Of a stretch of DNA of 64,000 nucleotides, positions 44,631 through 58,559 are shown piece by piece; positions within the stretch are counted from its first letter, which is position 1, and each line of letters begins with the position of its first letter. Under the pieces are notes generated by a model, which did no database searches, was not told where the DNA came from, and saw only the letters and a program-made list of their open reading frames with translations. This DNA is from Balanoglossus misakiensis (lineage: Eukaryota; Hemichordata): NCBI GenBank assembly GCA_040954595.2, contig CM082580.2:1798001-1862000 (forward strand), given 5' to 3'. Both the position numbers and the translations under genes were made by a program.

Positions 44631-47600
44631 TAACAAAATGTAAGCCTGTAAGAAGTCAAAAGCTGCACATCTTTTTACCACCTTGTGTCAGTACTAAGCA
44701 ATAAGACTTTTTATAGAGTTGCTGTTTTAGTGGTCTTTGCAGATGCTAGAGATTAAAAAAGAAGATTTTCAGAAACAATGATAGCTATATCAATTACTGT
44801 TTGAAAAAAATGTGATGTTCACCACCTTGTTTTCAGAAAAGTATTTAAATAAATGTTTTTCCAAAGAGTTAAAACAAAGATTGGCAGCCATCTTGAATTT
44901 AAAAAAACTGCAACAATATCCCATATGCAACAAATATGCAAATTATACTATTTGACAAGGGGTTTCAGAGAAGAGGACTACTCTTCAGACTCAGACATAA
45001 AATACTAATGCAATATTCAGCAGAATTTAAAAAAAATGACTAAGATCACTCAGGGACAATTCACAACAAAGATCGAAACAATTAGACGTACCAATTTTAA
45101 AGACCATTATGAAAACTTTACAGATTCGGTCATAATGTAAACAAAGAATATCACCCCTGTGGACATGACAATCAGATATGCATATTCTAATATGATTTTT
45201 AGTCCAAATAAAAAGGCAACTGCCCCAAAATACAAAATTGCAGGTTAAATTTCAGAGAAAATTCCCCCCCCCCCAAAAAAAATATGCAAATTTCACCACA
45301 TTTTGAAGAAACAACTTGCGTCATCCCTAGAAACTTGCATAGTCAAAGAAATCCTACAAGCTTATTTCTTCTTCCAAAAACAGCAACAACTCGTTTCAAA
45401 CTACAAATATGCCGAATTCAACACAATTTGAACACGCATTACTTCGCTACCCCCAGAAACCTGCATACCAAATTTGAAAGCACTTGCACCAGTGATTTCA
45501 GAAAAGGAAAAGTGTTGACAGACATAGGATGACTGAACATCTATCTACCTGTCTGATAACATTTGCAGTGCTAAGAGCAGAGATTGGTGTTGTCTTTTCA
45601 CATTTTAAATCATCACACTTTGCTTCTCAAAGCTACTATTCTGCTCTGCTTGAGAAATGACTTGGGACCATTTTTGGCAAACAATAGTCACTAATCTTCC
45701 TGAGTTTATAGTACAATGTACCTACACTGTTTTAGTAATGTACTGATTATGTTCAGACTATTTCTTGTGTCTGCATATGTCTTTATTACAGAGGAATAAT
45801 CTATCCGGTTGTCATTTCTCTGTTTACTCAGAAATAAACTAGTCTGGGTTGAAACAGTAGAAATTTTAAAATTGTCATACCTATTTCTGAAGAGAGTTCA
45901 AAACCAATACCTTGGGGAAGCATTATATCAAATTTGCTGGGTAACTGTGGATTTATAACTTTGGCTAATTACAATGCTAACTCACACTGGATGATTCGAT
46001 GGTATTTTTAGATTCAGATCAAAATATAAAGAACAGTACAAAGTGGCAAAATGGGATTGTTTTGTGAAAGCAAGTGGCTTGCATTGAGAGACAATAGGGT
46101 ACTATACATAGGCCAAGTTGCTCAAAAAGCATGGAGAAATCACTTTTGATGAATGCATGGATGGGATGCGTTTCATTACTGTCAGTATTAATTGTCTTTT
46201 TTCGTGGTCCAAGCAATACCTTCTAAATTGAAACCAGTTTTATCACTGCTTTTATCACAGTTTAGTTAACTTGAAATGAATATGGGTTATATCATTACTC
46301 ATACCATTGGTGTTGTCTTATCATTTTTCACTGGAGATAGGAAGGCGAGATTGCGACTTACAGCATTAGATTATTACGTTTTGAACCCTTCTGTTATGAC
46401 GGAAATAGTTTCAGCCTATACTATTTAAGATAAGAATCCTTTGGAATCAGTCTGTATTTTCTCGGCAGATTTTTATTGAAAATAATAGTTTTATCGACAG
46501 TCACAAGCTGAGTACAACCAGAGTTTTGATCGGCTACCAGCTATTATCAACAAATAGTTTAAAAGATACGATTTTTGATGGAAAATTGCAAAAATTGCCC
46601 CAAGAACACAAATTTCACTAACATTTTACAACATCTTACTTGGGTAACCCCAAGGAACGTTCCAACCAAATTTAAAAGCAATCTGACGAGGGATTTCAGA
46701 GAAAATGATTTTTGAGCAAAATTGGTAAAAATCTCCCAAACTTACAAATAGGCAATTTACAAAAACCACCTTAGATCAAATATAGGAAGCTTCATGCTAA
46801 ATTATAAAGAAATTGGCTATCACTTCCATAAATTGTTTATTTACAAAAAATATGGAAAAGTCCAAACAAGCATAAAAAATAGAAAATTCATGATATGAGC
46901 TCAAAACATGCAGGACTTTGAAGTCGTCATGCATACAAATGTATAAAGCAATTTGCCCAGTAGTTGATGAGTTTAGACTAATTTAACATTTTTCAAGCTC
47001 ATTTGCACTTTTTTGGCCATGACAACTTAAACAAAATTATATCTACAGAACAGCCTTTACACTCCAAATATTGCGGCTATAAGTTTTTGTTGTGGATGGA
47101 CATAGATACAGAAGCAGCTGAATCGCATAAGGTCCCAGTGGTATACACATATATTGAATGGGGCCTACAAAGATTGACTAAATTTACAATCAATCTGACA
47201 AGTAGTTTCAAACAATTTTTGATGAAAAGTTGCAAAATTTCCCAGAAGTTTCACCAAATTTCACACCAACATTTTACTTAGGTTTACACCCCTCGCCTGA
47301 GTAGGAACACGCCTTCCAAATTTCAAAGCTATCTGACAAAAAGTTTCCGAAAAACGATTTTCGACTCGGAATGGCAAAAATTGACCAAACATTACAAATA
47401 TGCAAAACTGGCAACAATTTGCGCCAAACTAACTAAGATCACAAAATGAAGGAAAAAAATCTCCAATGAGTTGAAATGAGAAATCCATGTACACAAACAT
47501 TTGTGAAATACTTCCCCTATACCCTTAATACAATTAGGTACCCTATTCAAATAGTCATAATCAACCCACTTCTTGATCGTGGAGGATAGCACTACATAAA

Positions 47601-47769
47601 GGTTACCAAGTGGAGAATATTCATCCGACAAGTGATTATTAGAGGTGTGCATAATAAACCAACGGTGGATTGCTGCCCCAATAAAATTGAGAGGGTGAAT
47701 TAACTATTTGATTAAAAACAGTAACATATAAACTGGCTATGAAGCATGTATACAACAAGTTGTGGTTAC

Positions 47770-47871
47770 CAGAAAAAGGTACTTCACGGGGCCGCAAGGG
47801 TCTTTAACATAGGGTCCAAGGTCTTCTCCCCCTCCTGCACAGCCTAATGATGACCATTTAAGACAGTCCAC
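47770..47871 (-). CDS. exon-like cassette B1 (102 bases)
   Basis: Minus strand: acceptor TTTGATTCACAG, donor GTAACC. Open in phase 0 for 34 codons, reading VDCLKWSSLGCAGGGEDLG onward. The LK.S...AGGG...LG pattern is shared with B2-B4. Confidence 0.35.
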
Positions 47872-48384
47872 CTGTGAATCAAATATATGTGCATGTTTAT
47901 AAGTAACCAATCACAAACTTGCATTATGTCATACTAATAAGTCAAAATATGCAGAACATGGTATAATGTAGGGTCAAGGCTGTGTTGTGACAACGCATAA
48001 CAATAGAATACTTAGCAGATAAATCTGTGAAACAGCAATTTTGAAACTCCATTTACAACTGACTAAGTTATAGTACTGCAGAGTATAGAAGCTCCATATG
48101 GGTATACTCTTACATGGCAATCAGGTGACAAATGATATTTATGTGTAAACAACAAAAACATGCACACAGACTTAATAACACTGTACCTAAAACATACCCA
48201 CCCATGGACGGCAAACAAATAATTAAATTCAAGGCGCCTATATACAATTATAGCTATGGGTAATTCTGCCAATTCTAAATGTGTCCAAACTGAATTCATG
48301 TCCAGTTCATTCACCTCATCATAATCACATTACAGGAAATCAATAATGCCCTAAAAAAGCAAATAAAGATGAACTCATGCTTAC

Positions 48385-48469
48385 CAGAAAGTAGTCTTAA
48401 CCAAGCTTCAGCGCACAGGAGAACGAGAAACCCTGGACCAGTTGAAATTGCGACAATCATGGCTTCCAT
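48385..48469 (-). CDS. exon-like cassette A1, signal-peptide-like
   Basis: Minus strand: acceptor TTTCATTCACAG immediately before an ATG, donor GTAAGC. 28 codons plus one base: MEAMIVAISTGPGFLVLLCA then EAWLRLLS, a good signal-peptide shape. Upstream intron text has the branch-point-like TTACTAAC. Its exit phase does not fit B1, unlike the A2-A4/B2-B4 pairs. Confidence 0.4.
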
Positions 48470-49770
48470 CTGTGAATGAAATATGCATAGCAGTTAGTAA
48501 CAAATCATAAACCTGTAGGTCGCAATATATGGGATGTGATATAAGGGAGTGTTGAGAATATACTTCCCCAGGAATTGAGGTAGCTGTAGGATTTCCAGGG
48601 GGCCATCGATTTTTTTACATGAGAAATTGGGGGGGGGGGGGGCACATAACACCAGACTTTTAGGGATGGCTATGAAAAAATAGCGTCAAGGACACTGTGG
48701 TCCCATTTGAGGATTACACAGAATTAGTTATAGACAAGAATAAAATCACATGCGACACTGGCAAGCAGATATGACCTAACCATATATAAATATGAAAATG
48801 TAAAACAATTAACAAGGACCATGCCCAATAGACTGTCATGTGTCATGGCAGTCTTACAAGTGATGCAAGAAAAATTTATGTTTGACCAAAAATTGTGTGT
48901 AGAAACACACATGACAAGCAACTTCTTACAGTCAGCCCTTGGACAGACTGACAGACATTCAATAGCTAGTGGTCTCTGTAATAGCTGGCCTATTAAGTTA
49001 TGTAAACATGTAGTGTAAACAGTCTCGGGGTACCAATACCTTGTAAACAGTAACTTTCAATGCAACTGGTCATGAGTTTAGAAGATTTGCTAACCGAAAT
49101 CAATAATTTGCAAAAAAACTCGCTAAATATTTGTTCAAAAGTGGCAAAAACACATACAAGCAAATATCACCAAAATTGTTCAAAATCCTAACTTCAATCA
49201 CCACAAGGAACATGCCTGCCAAAAAGGGAATCAATCAAAGCAATCTGACAAGCGGTTTCAGAGGGGAAAAATAACAAAAAAATTATCATCAAAATTATAA
49301 ATATGTAATTTTTTGCAATAATTTGAACAAAACCATGGTTGCTCAGACAACCTATAAGAAGCTTCATACTAAATTTCAAAGAAGTAGGCCGATCACTTTC
49401 AGAAATGAAGATTTTTTACCAATAATGTTGAAAAATTAATATAAACAAATGCATCAAAAATAGAAAATCAATATTAGCTCTAAACATACAGGACTGTTTG
49501 AGGTAGACATAAGGTACCTGCATACCAATTTCCAAATTAATCTGATTAGTAGTTGGTGAGTTTGAGTTTTGACCCATTTCATATTTTTCCACCTAATTTG
49601 CATTTTTTTTAAAGTCAATGACAACTCCATTTGAAGAAACTCCCTTTTACAGCCCAACATGCATCCACACACCAAATATCAAGGTGATACACGCAGCGGT
49701 TTTCAAGTTTTTGATGTGGACGGATATACAGACATACATCCATCCATACATACAGACGCAACTGATTCCA

Positions 49771-49792
49771 TTAGGTCCCAAATGGGACCTAA
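49771..49792. other. perfect hairpin TTAGGTCCCA/TGGGACCTAA
   Basis: Two 10-bp arms around AA, preceded by an ACAGACATACATCC-type tract. Longer-looped versions are at about 51211-51250, 51723-51762, 55279-55329 and 55818-55857, with copies of the last two 4742 bp further on. It resembles the 3' hairpin plus TAA of the row at 3-12 kb, with different sequence. Confidence 0.5.
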
Positions 49793-52700
49793 AAGTTCAA
49801 AGCAACCTGACAAGCGCTTTCAGAGAAAAAAGTTTTTGATAAAAATTGTACAAAAATTCCCCAATAACACAAACACGCAATTTTAAGCATATTTTACATC
49901 TTACTTGGGTTACCCCCTAGGAATCTGCGTACCAAATTTCAAAGCATTTTGAGCAAAAATGGCAAAAATTGTTCAAAATTAAAAATGCCAATTTTACAAC
50001 AATTTCGATTTGAACAAAACTATGGTAACTCGGACCACCTATAGGCAGCTTCATACTATATTTTGAAGGAGTCAAGAATTTATAACAAAACTACCTAAAT
50101 ATTAAAAACCAGACTTTAATAAAAGTCGCACATACAGGTACATGTGTTATGAAATTGTAAACTAACTTCCAAAGCAATCAGAAAAAATAGTATTACCCCT
50201 AGGAATATTCCTACCAAATTTCAATGCAATCAAAAGAACAGTTTCAAAGAAAAACACATTTGTTCAAAAGTGGCAAAAACACAAATATGCAAAAATCACT
50301 ATAATTGTACACCATCTTATTTTAATCACTACAAGGAACATTTCTGCCAAAGTTTGAGATTTGGGGACCTAACCCACCATAAATTGCAACAGAATTTTTT
50401 TCTTCAGAATATATTTTGGAGAGGTGTCTAGATTAATTGAACCCGAATCCACCTTGTAGAAATATTTCTAATTTGCATACATTTAATATTGAAAATTTTG
50501 GGGCCAAATATCAAGAAATAAACACGACCTTTTCTATGATTTTAAAGTATAAAAATATTTCATGTACATTAAGAACCATCTTGAAGTAATATTTATGGGC
50601 AGATTTCATAATTTGCATAAATTCAATATGCTGAACAGTATTCCTAGAGTCCCATATTTGGGCTGTATATTGGGTATTACACAAGCTATTTTAGTGTTTT
50701 TATTCAAAACTATCTGTATGACATTTGGAACAATTTTGAAAAAAAAAAAAAAGTTTACGTTTGCACTTTATATTTTGAATAAATTCAATATGGCCACCAA
50801 ATGAATGTTCTACAGCTTATCATACTCCAGCATATGTAATATAACCCCATACTAAATTTAGAAGGATTCAGACTATCGCTTTCAGAAGTGAAGATTTTTT
50901 TTGCCAATAATGTGGAAAAAGAAAAAAAAATTAATAAACATTAGAAAATTCATAATATTAGCTCAAAACATACAGGACTGTATGGGTTCATTGACATACC
51001 AATTTTCAGATCAATCTGACCAGTGGTTGTCGAGTTTCTGACTTTTGACCAAATTTCACATTTTCACAGGTAATACTTTCGGCAATGACAACCTCATTTG
51101 AACAAAATCCCATCTACAGCCCCGACTGCATCTACACACTAAATATGGAAGTGATACGCGCAGCGGTTTTCATCCATTCACTCCATACATACAAATGCAA
51201 CTGATTCCTCGGGTCCCAATCATATACATGCACATAAACCAAATGGGACCTAAAAATTGCTCCAAAATTATAAATACCCAAATTTTGGCAATAATTTAAA
51301 CAAAACTAAGGTTGGTAACACAGATCACCTATGAAGCTTCATACTAATTATCAAACAAGTCAGCTGATCAATTCCAGAAAAGTAGATTTTTTACTGCTAA
51401 TGTGGAAAGAAACAAAAAATGCATTAAAAAAAATCACATTATTAGCCCACAACATATAGAATTGTGTGAGGTTAACGTAAGGTACATGCATACCAATTTT
51501 CAATTTTGAAAGCAATTTGCCCAGTAGTTGTCGAGTTTCAGAGTTGACGAATTAGACACTTTCCCAGTTAATTTGCATATTTTGGCAATGACAACTTCAT
51601 TTAGACAAACTCCCATCTACCCCTGTGCCTGCATCTCCACACTAAATATCAAGGTTTCCAAGTGTTTGATGTTGACGGACATACAAACATCCATACATAC
51701 ATCAGGTGCAACTGATCCAATAAGGTCCCATGGTATAAATACAAATACCAAATGGGACATAACAATTCTGATAAAATGCCTACATAGCTAGTGTAAAAAC
51801 ACTTGTACCTTCAACGCCCTTGGACAACACATTTTTGTAACTTCCCCAGATCAATGGCTAATATGACTTTCCAAAGGCGACTAAAATTTGGGGGGGGGGG
51901 GGGGGGGGGGCTGATGCAAATTCTGATACATGTACTTCATGATTTAGAGAAATGGTGAAAATCCTGTCAACCAAATTACAGGGAAATCAGATTTTCCATG
52001 TAAAATCATATCACCCAAAAATGTCAAAAGTGTCGAAAATAATTTTGAAACAAAAAGTCTACTCAAAATCATACCAAAATTTAAAGTTTAATGCAGTTGG
52101 GCAAGTAATTTGAGAATGAGGAAATTTACAAAATAATTTATAAATAATTTACAAATGCCGCACACAAACTTACAATTACTACCATGGTACCAGCAGAGAC
52201 ATTGCGATCGAGCAATCCCCAAGATATACATGACATGGTCTAATACAAATATTGAATATGTAAAATAAGTACACAACACTTCCAGTCTTTCAGTACAGTC
52301 AGCTGCTTGTGAACAATTTGCAGGTAGGTATTTCATCAAATTTACAGACCAAGTCATGCCTATACAATTCTCCCCTGAGTGAGTGATGAAAATCTCATAT
52401 TGTCGACAATTTCAAGATGGCCGATTTTTGCCATGTTAAAGAAATGGGAGTTCATAAGCTAAAGTGATAATGGGTCATTCTTGAACTTTTTAACAGAAAA
52501 AATAACAAAATGTGAAAAAAGTTTAATGAGTTTAATATGCTAACTACAGAGAACGACATGTTTGACCAAAGCATGAAATACAAAAAATGTATCATTTCTT
52601 CTATCTCTTACTACAGTGGGTTGTGGACTTTTCGCCCAGAATGCAATGTGATTTGACGCCTAGTGCAAAGTGAAAACCTATTTAAGGCAGCCAGAATGTT

Positions 52701-52890
52701 CTGCACAGTATGACGGGAAACATTTGTAAAGTCATGGCTAGCGTGGGCTGGTAAGTTTATGGGACTCTCCATGATAACCGATTGTGGCTTGCCACCACCA
52801 TAATTTTGAAAGGGCGACTTCACTGTTTGATGGGAAAAGGTAGCATTTACAAACAAGCTATGGAGCATGTATACAGCAAGTTGTGCTTAC

Positions 52891-52963
52891 CGGAAAGCGG
52901 TCTTGGAAAAGGCCTAGGTATTCTCTTCCTCCTCCGGCATACGTTGAAATGCTGTGTTTAAGA
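52891..52963 (-). CDS. exon-like cassette B2 (73 bases)
   Basis: Minus strand: acceptor TTTGATTCACAG, donor GTAAGC. Reads LKHSISTYAGGGREYLGLFQ then DRFP in the frame that continues from A2. Confidence 0.35.
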
Positions 52964-54144
52964 CTGTGAATCAAATATATGCAAATATTAATTAGTAACC
53001 AATCAACTTTGTTTTAGAATTATGTGGGCCATACTAATTAGTGAAAATATGCAAAACATGGTATAATGTACGGTCAGACTGTGCTGCGATAATGTACAAC
53101 AGTGGAATACGTCGATCTTAAAACTCCATTTACATCAGTACTGCAGTAAAGTGGTCCACATGGGTATATACCCCAAACATTGCAATTAGGTGACAACTGA
53201 AACTGACATGATATCAGATTCTGTAAATGACAGAAGGTGTACACGCACTTTGACATCTATGTAACACTGTACAATGATTTCTTTGTTTGTTGTGAAAATG
53301 AAACTTGCATTTGATCCATCTCACTTTTCATACAACTGATTAGCATAAGAATGTACATTGTTGGCAATTATAAAACATTTATTTAAGTATAGAAAAGTAA
53401 GCCTTAAAATTTAAACTTTAAATATCAGTATACTAAAATGTTTCAAACGTGGCTGTCAGTATATCTCATGGCGTGGTGGCGGAAGTAGATGTTGTTACCA
53501 GGGAAGACATATTGAACACAGACAAGCCCAATAGTCGCTTGGTGATTTTTTATCTTTATAAAGATTCTCAAAACTTTTTGTGCATTTAGTAGCTTTGAGC
53601 AAGTTTCTGGTACTGATCAGATTTCCGAATTCAGGACTGCGCTTCTCTGGCTTTGGTCACCATCAGCCAATGTGATCCTACGCACACATTTTTGAAGAAA
53701 AAAAATCCAGCCTGTTTGTGTCATGATTTATATTTTCTTTGCGGCCTAAGGTATTGTTTTATTTCACTCTAAACAACATTACTTTCCTTCATGTGTCTAT
53801 ACATAATAATAGATCTCTTAGCCAGTTTGATTAAGCATGGTGTTGGACTAGCACACTTTCAGCCAAAGTTACGGTATCTCCCTGTGTATTGATATGGGAG
53901 TAATTTCTAGCTATATGGTAGGAAACGCATCCAAATTTAATTTATGCATCACATGAAGATTTGAACTTGACCATTTAATTCATGTCATCACGATCATATC
54001 ACAGGCAATCGAGGCCAGAATTCGAAGGGAAAAAAAAGTATTGATAACTGGAATGTGTAAATTAGTTCGTAGACATACAAATTGCTTCCTATTGCTTCGG
54101 TTGCAAAGCCCGATAAAAGCAAATATATAGCAAGTCATGCTTAC

Positions 54145-54219
54145 CATTGAGCGGTCTTAAACTCGCCCCAGACGAGGAAGAGAATCCTGAGTTGAAATGC
54201 AGGCAATCTCAGGCAGCAT
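54145..54219 (-). CDS. exon-like cassette A2 (75 bases)
   Basis: Minus strand: acceptor TTTGATTCTCAG, donor GTAAGC. Open frame CCLRLPAFQLRILFLVWGEF then KTAQ, leaving two bases, which fits the one-base entry of B2. TTACTAAC lies about 25 bases before the acceptor. Confidence 0.35.
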
Positions 54220-57200
54220 CTGAGAATCAAATAGACCTAGAAGTTAGTAACCAGTCATAGTAGCTCTAAGTTGGATGTAAAAGTCTAAGTTGGGTGTACC
54301 AACTCACCTTGTTAACAGTAACTTTCAAAGAAACTGGGCAATTGGTTCAAGAGAAGATTTGCTATCCAAAAACAAAGAATTTACAACAAAACTACCTAAA
54401 TATTAAAAACCAGACTTTAATAAAAGTCGCACATACAGGTACATGTGTTATGAAATTGTAAACCAACTTCTAAAGCAATCAGAAAAAAAATTTGGGTTAC
54501 CCCTAGGAATTTTCCTACCATATTTCAAAGCCATCAAAAAAGCAGTTTCAAAGAAAAACACATTTGTTCAAAAGTGGCAAAAACACAAATATGCAAAAAT
54601 CACTATAATTGTACACCATCTTACTTCAATGACTACAAGGAACATTCCTGCCAAAGTTCAAAGCAACCAGACAACGGTTTGAACGTTTTCAGAGAAAACA
54701 GTTTTTGACAAAGATTGCATAAAATATCTCCAAATAAGACAAAGATGAAGTTTTAACCATTTTTAAGACATCTCACTTGGGTTACCCCTGGGAATCTGCC
54801 TACCAAATTGCAAAGCATTCTGACCAAAATTGGCATAATTGCTCAAAATTATAAATATGCCCATTTTACAACAATCTGAAAAAAAATATGGTAACTCGGA
54901 CCACCTATAGGAAGCTTCATACTAAATTTCGAAGGAGTCGGACTATCGCTTTCAGAAGTGAAGATTTTTTTACCAATAATTTGGAAAAAGACAAAAAATT
55001 AATAAACATTAGAAAATTCATAATATTAGCTCAAAGCATACAGGACTGTATGGGGTTTATTGACATACAAGTTTTCAGATCAATCTGACCAGTGGTTGCT
55101 GAGTTTCTGACTTTTGACCAATTTCACATTTTCACAGGTAATACTTTTGGCAATGGCAACCTCATTTGAACAAAATCCCATCTACAGCCCCGCCTTCATC
55201 TACACACTAAAAATGGAAGTGATATGCACAGCAGTTTTCATCCGTTCATCCATACATACAGATGCAAGTCATTCCATAGGGTCCCAATCGTATATATATA
55301 TATACACAAACCAAATGCCATGGGACCTAAAAATTGCTACACAATTAAAATACACAAATTTTGCAACACTTTAATCAAAACTATGGTAACTCAGATCACC
55401 TGCGAAGCTTCATACTAAATTTCAAACAAGTCAGCTGATCAATTCCAGAAAAGTAGATTTTTTACCGATAATGTGGAGACAAAAAATGTAAAACATTGGA
55501 AATTCACATAAGCTGACAACATAAAGGGCTGTGTGAGGTTACTATAAGGTACATGCATATCAATTTTCAATTTTTAAAGCAATTTACCCAGTAGTTTTTG
55601 AGTTCCTCAGTTTTGACAAATTTGACACTTTCCCAGCTCACTTGCATATTTTGGCAATGACAACTTCATTTAGACAAACTCCCACCTACTGCCTTGCCTG
55701 CATCTCCACACTAAATATCAAGGTCACACGCCAGTAGTTTCCAAATGTTTGATGTTGATGGACATACAGACAAACAGCCATACAGACATCCATACATACA
55801 GGTGCAACTGATCCTGTAAGGTCCCATGGTATAAATACATATACCAAACGGGACCTAATAATTTTAATAAAATGCCTTCATAGCTAGTGTAAAAACCACT
55901 TGTACCTTCAACGTGCTTGGACAACACATTTTTGTAACTTTCCCAGATCAATGGCTAATTTTTTTTGGGGGGGGAGGGGGCGATGCAATTCTGATACATG
56001 TACTTCATGATTTAGAGATCTGGTGAAAATCCTGTCAACCGAATTACAGGGAAATCAGATTTTCCATGGAAAATCATTTTACCAAAAAATTTCAAAAAGT
56101 GTAGAAAATAAATTTGAAACAGAAAGCCTACTCAAAATCATACCAAAATTTAAATTTTAATGCAGTTGGGCAAGCAATTTGAGAATGAAGAAACTTAGAA
56201 ATAATTTATAAATTGAAAATAATTTACAAATGCTTCACACAAACTTACAATCACTACCATATTACTGTACAAGTTAAAAGGACATTGTACCAGCAGAGAC
56301 ATTGCGATCGAGCAATCCCCAAGATATACATGACATGGTCTAATTACAAATATTGAATATGTAAAATAAGTACACAACACTTCCAGTCTTTCAGTACAGT
56401 CAGCTGCTTGTGAACAATTTGCAGGTAGGTATTTCATCAAATTTACAGACCAAGTCATGCCTATACAATTCTCCCCTGAAATAAGTTTTAAGCTACCCTA
56501 AGTGAGTGATGAAAATCTCATACGGTCGACAATTTCAAGATGGCCGATTTTTGCCATGTTAAAGAAATGGGAGTTCATATGCTAAAGTGATGATGGGTAA
56601 TTCTGGAACTTTTTAACAGAAAAAATAACAAAATGTGAAAAATAGTTTAATGGGTTTAATATGCTAACTACAGAGACAGACATGTTTGACCAAAGGAAGT
56701 CATGAAATACAGTAAACATATCATTTCTTCTATCTCTTACTACAGTTGGTTATGGACTTTCCGCCTTGAATGCAATGAGATTTGACCCCCTAGCGCAAAG
56801 TGAAAACCTATTTAAAGCAGCCAGAATTTTCTGCATAGTATGACGGAAACATTTGTAAAGTCATGGGTAGCATGGGTTGGCAGGTTTATGGGACCCTGCT
56901 CATGTTCCCTCGAATAAAACATGATACATGTTTGGTGACTTATTATTCTGTATTTGTTGATTTTGTCATATTTTCAGATAAATCCCTATCAATCAGTCAT
57001 ATTTGTTGGCCTTGCTATACAGCGAAATATAAATCTTGTTGACTGAAATTGTTGAGGATAGTGTTACATAAAGGTTACCCATTGGAAAATATTAAAATGA
57101 TTATTAGTGGTGTCCAACTCTTCATGATAACCAGTTGTGGCTTGCCACCACCATAATTTTGAAAGGGCGACTTCACTGTTTGATGGGAAAAGGTAGCCTT

Positions 57201-57243
57201 TACAAACAAGTTATGGAGCATGTATACAGCAAGTTGTGCTTAC

Positions 57244-57316
57244 CGGAAAGCGGTCTTGGATCAGGCCTAGGTATTCTCTCCCTCCTCCGGCATACGTTGA
57301 AATGCTGTGTTTAAGA
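57244..57316 (-). CDS. exon-like cassette B3 (73 bases)
   Basis: As B2 with LIQ for LFQ near the end. Same splice signals (TTTGATTCACAG, GTAAGC). Confidence 0.35.
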
Positions 57317-57689
57317 CTGTGAATCAAATATATGCATATTAATAAGTAACCAATCAACCTTGCTTTGGAATTATGTGGGCAATACTAAATAGTGAAAATA
57401 TGCAAAACATGGTATAATATAGGGTCAGAAAAAATATCCAGCCTGTTTGTGTCATGATTTACATTTTTCTTTCTGACCTAAATTATTGTTTTTGTCACTT
57501 TAAACAACATTACTGTCCTTCATAAGTCTAATATGATAATAGACTTCTTAGCCAGTTTGATTAAAGTGGAACGACACCCTCAATTTTGGGCTTCAAAGTA
57601 CAAACCGGGTGTCAAAAACGGCAACGTTCCGATGGGTTAATTCACTTTCACTTCCTGCGCAAGCAGAAGACGCGCGTTGAAAATACTAC

Positions 57690-57705
57690 AGTGACGTCAG
57701 CAACT
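57690..57705 (+). promoter_or_regulatory. CRE-type motif in left subterminal repeat
   Basis: AGTGACGTCAGCAACT contains the palindrome TGACGTCA, the established CREB/ATF site. Its inverted partner is at 58544-58559. Confidence 0.4.
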
Positions 57706-58543
57706 TACACGTTCGACGTGTCATTTCCAATAAACAGACACATTTTGCGCGGATCTGACATGGCGAAATGTCAAGTTCATGATTTTAAAAACATATTCGG
57801 AAAATCGACGGGGATAAGTTTCTTTCAAAGGCAATGCTCTTCGTGTATTGTATTTGTCGATGCGTGCAGACATAGACCCTGCAATGTCCATGATGCCATG
57901 CATGTCGACGTTTATGAACAAACCGTAAGGCCTATACAAAGTTGTTCTAACTGCCGCTGATAATAATAAACGTACCGTTTTAAATCCTTCCCGCACGTTT
58001 TTTGGTACACGTATTTGGGTTTAATTTCCATTTATTGACGATCGCATAGTTATCAAATGAAAGCAACTAAAAAGGGCAGTTTTAATACATTTCAAGAGAC
58101 GAAACATGCATACAATAACTATAGTATTGGCTTCCATTATACTACGGACGTACTACACCTGGAGAGCAGGACGATGCACCTGCGTTCTTTTCAACTCCAT
58201 AAAAGGTGACTAAGTATTTTTGTAAGAAAAGTGGTTCGAAAAGGTGACAACGAGGGAGAGACAACGAGGGAGGGTATTGTTTAATATTGCAGCATTGTCT
58301 GTTTCACCATAGACTCTAGGGTCTATGGTTTCACTGAAACCACACCAAGTGTAAGCCTTGACAAACGGGACACATCGGAGATCAGAACTGCATGAACTTT
58401 TGTCCTCTGTAAAATTCAGTCGCTTGGTCGTAGAAGGGAATCTCTGGTTCAAAATTGTAGCCTACTACCCGAGAATATGTTGCCATGCTAACGTCGTCGG
58501 TCGCGTGAGTGCAGGCGTGTATAAGCATAAGCTCACTCCAACG

Positions 58544-58559
58544 AGTTGCTGACGTCACT
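58544..58559 (-). promoter_or_regulatory. CRE-type motif in right subterminal repeat
   Basis: Exact reverse complement of 57690-57705, so the TTAA element carries a symmetric TGACGTCA site near each end. Confidence 0.4.

Larger units (their letters stand above)
44631..50099. repeat. oldest part of the tandemly duplicated region
   Basis: Made of diverged modules such as ACTTGGGTTACCCC, CCTACCAAATTTCAAAGCAA, TCTGACAAGCGGTTTCAGAG and CATACAGGACTGT, the same modules seen in the units from 50100 on. Contains exon-like cassettes B1 and A1 (listed separately), a 14-G run (48629-48642) and a perfect hairpin at 49771-49792. No long coding frame. Confidence 0.55.
50100..54400. repeat. duplicated unit 0 (diverged relative of units A and B)
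   Basis: Begins TATTAAAAACCAGACTTTAA at 50100, as units A and B do, and runs through the same landmarks in order, at visible divergence. Holds cassettes B2 and A2 and a 21-G run at 51890-51910. Confidence 0.7.

Noticed and set aside
51890-51910. Run of 21 G as a functional G-quadruplex
   Set aside because: Homopolymer runs recur at the same place in the duplicated units with varying length (14-21 G elsewhere or interrupted), which fits slippage rather than a conserved structure.
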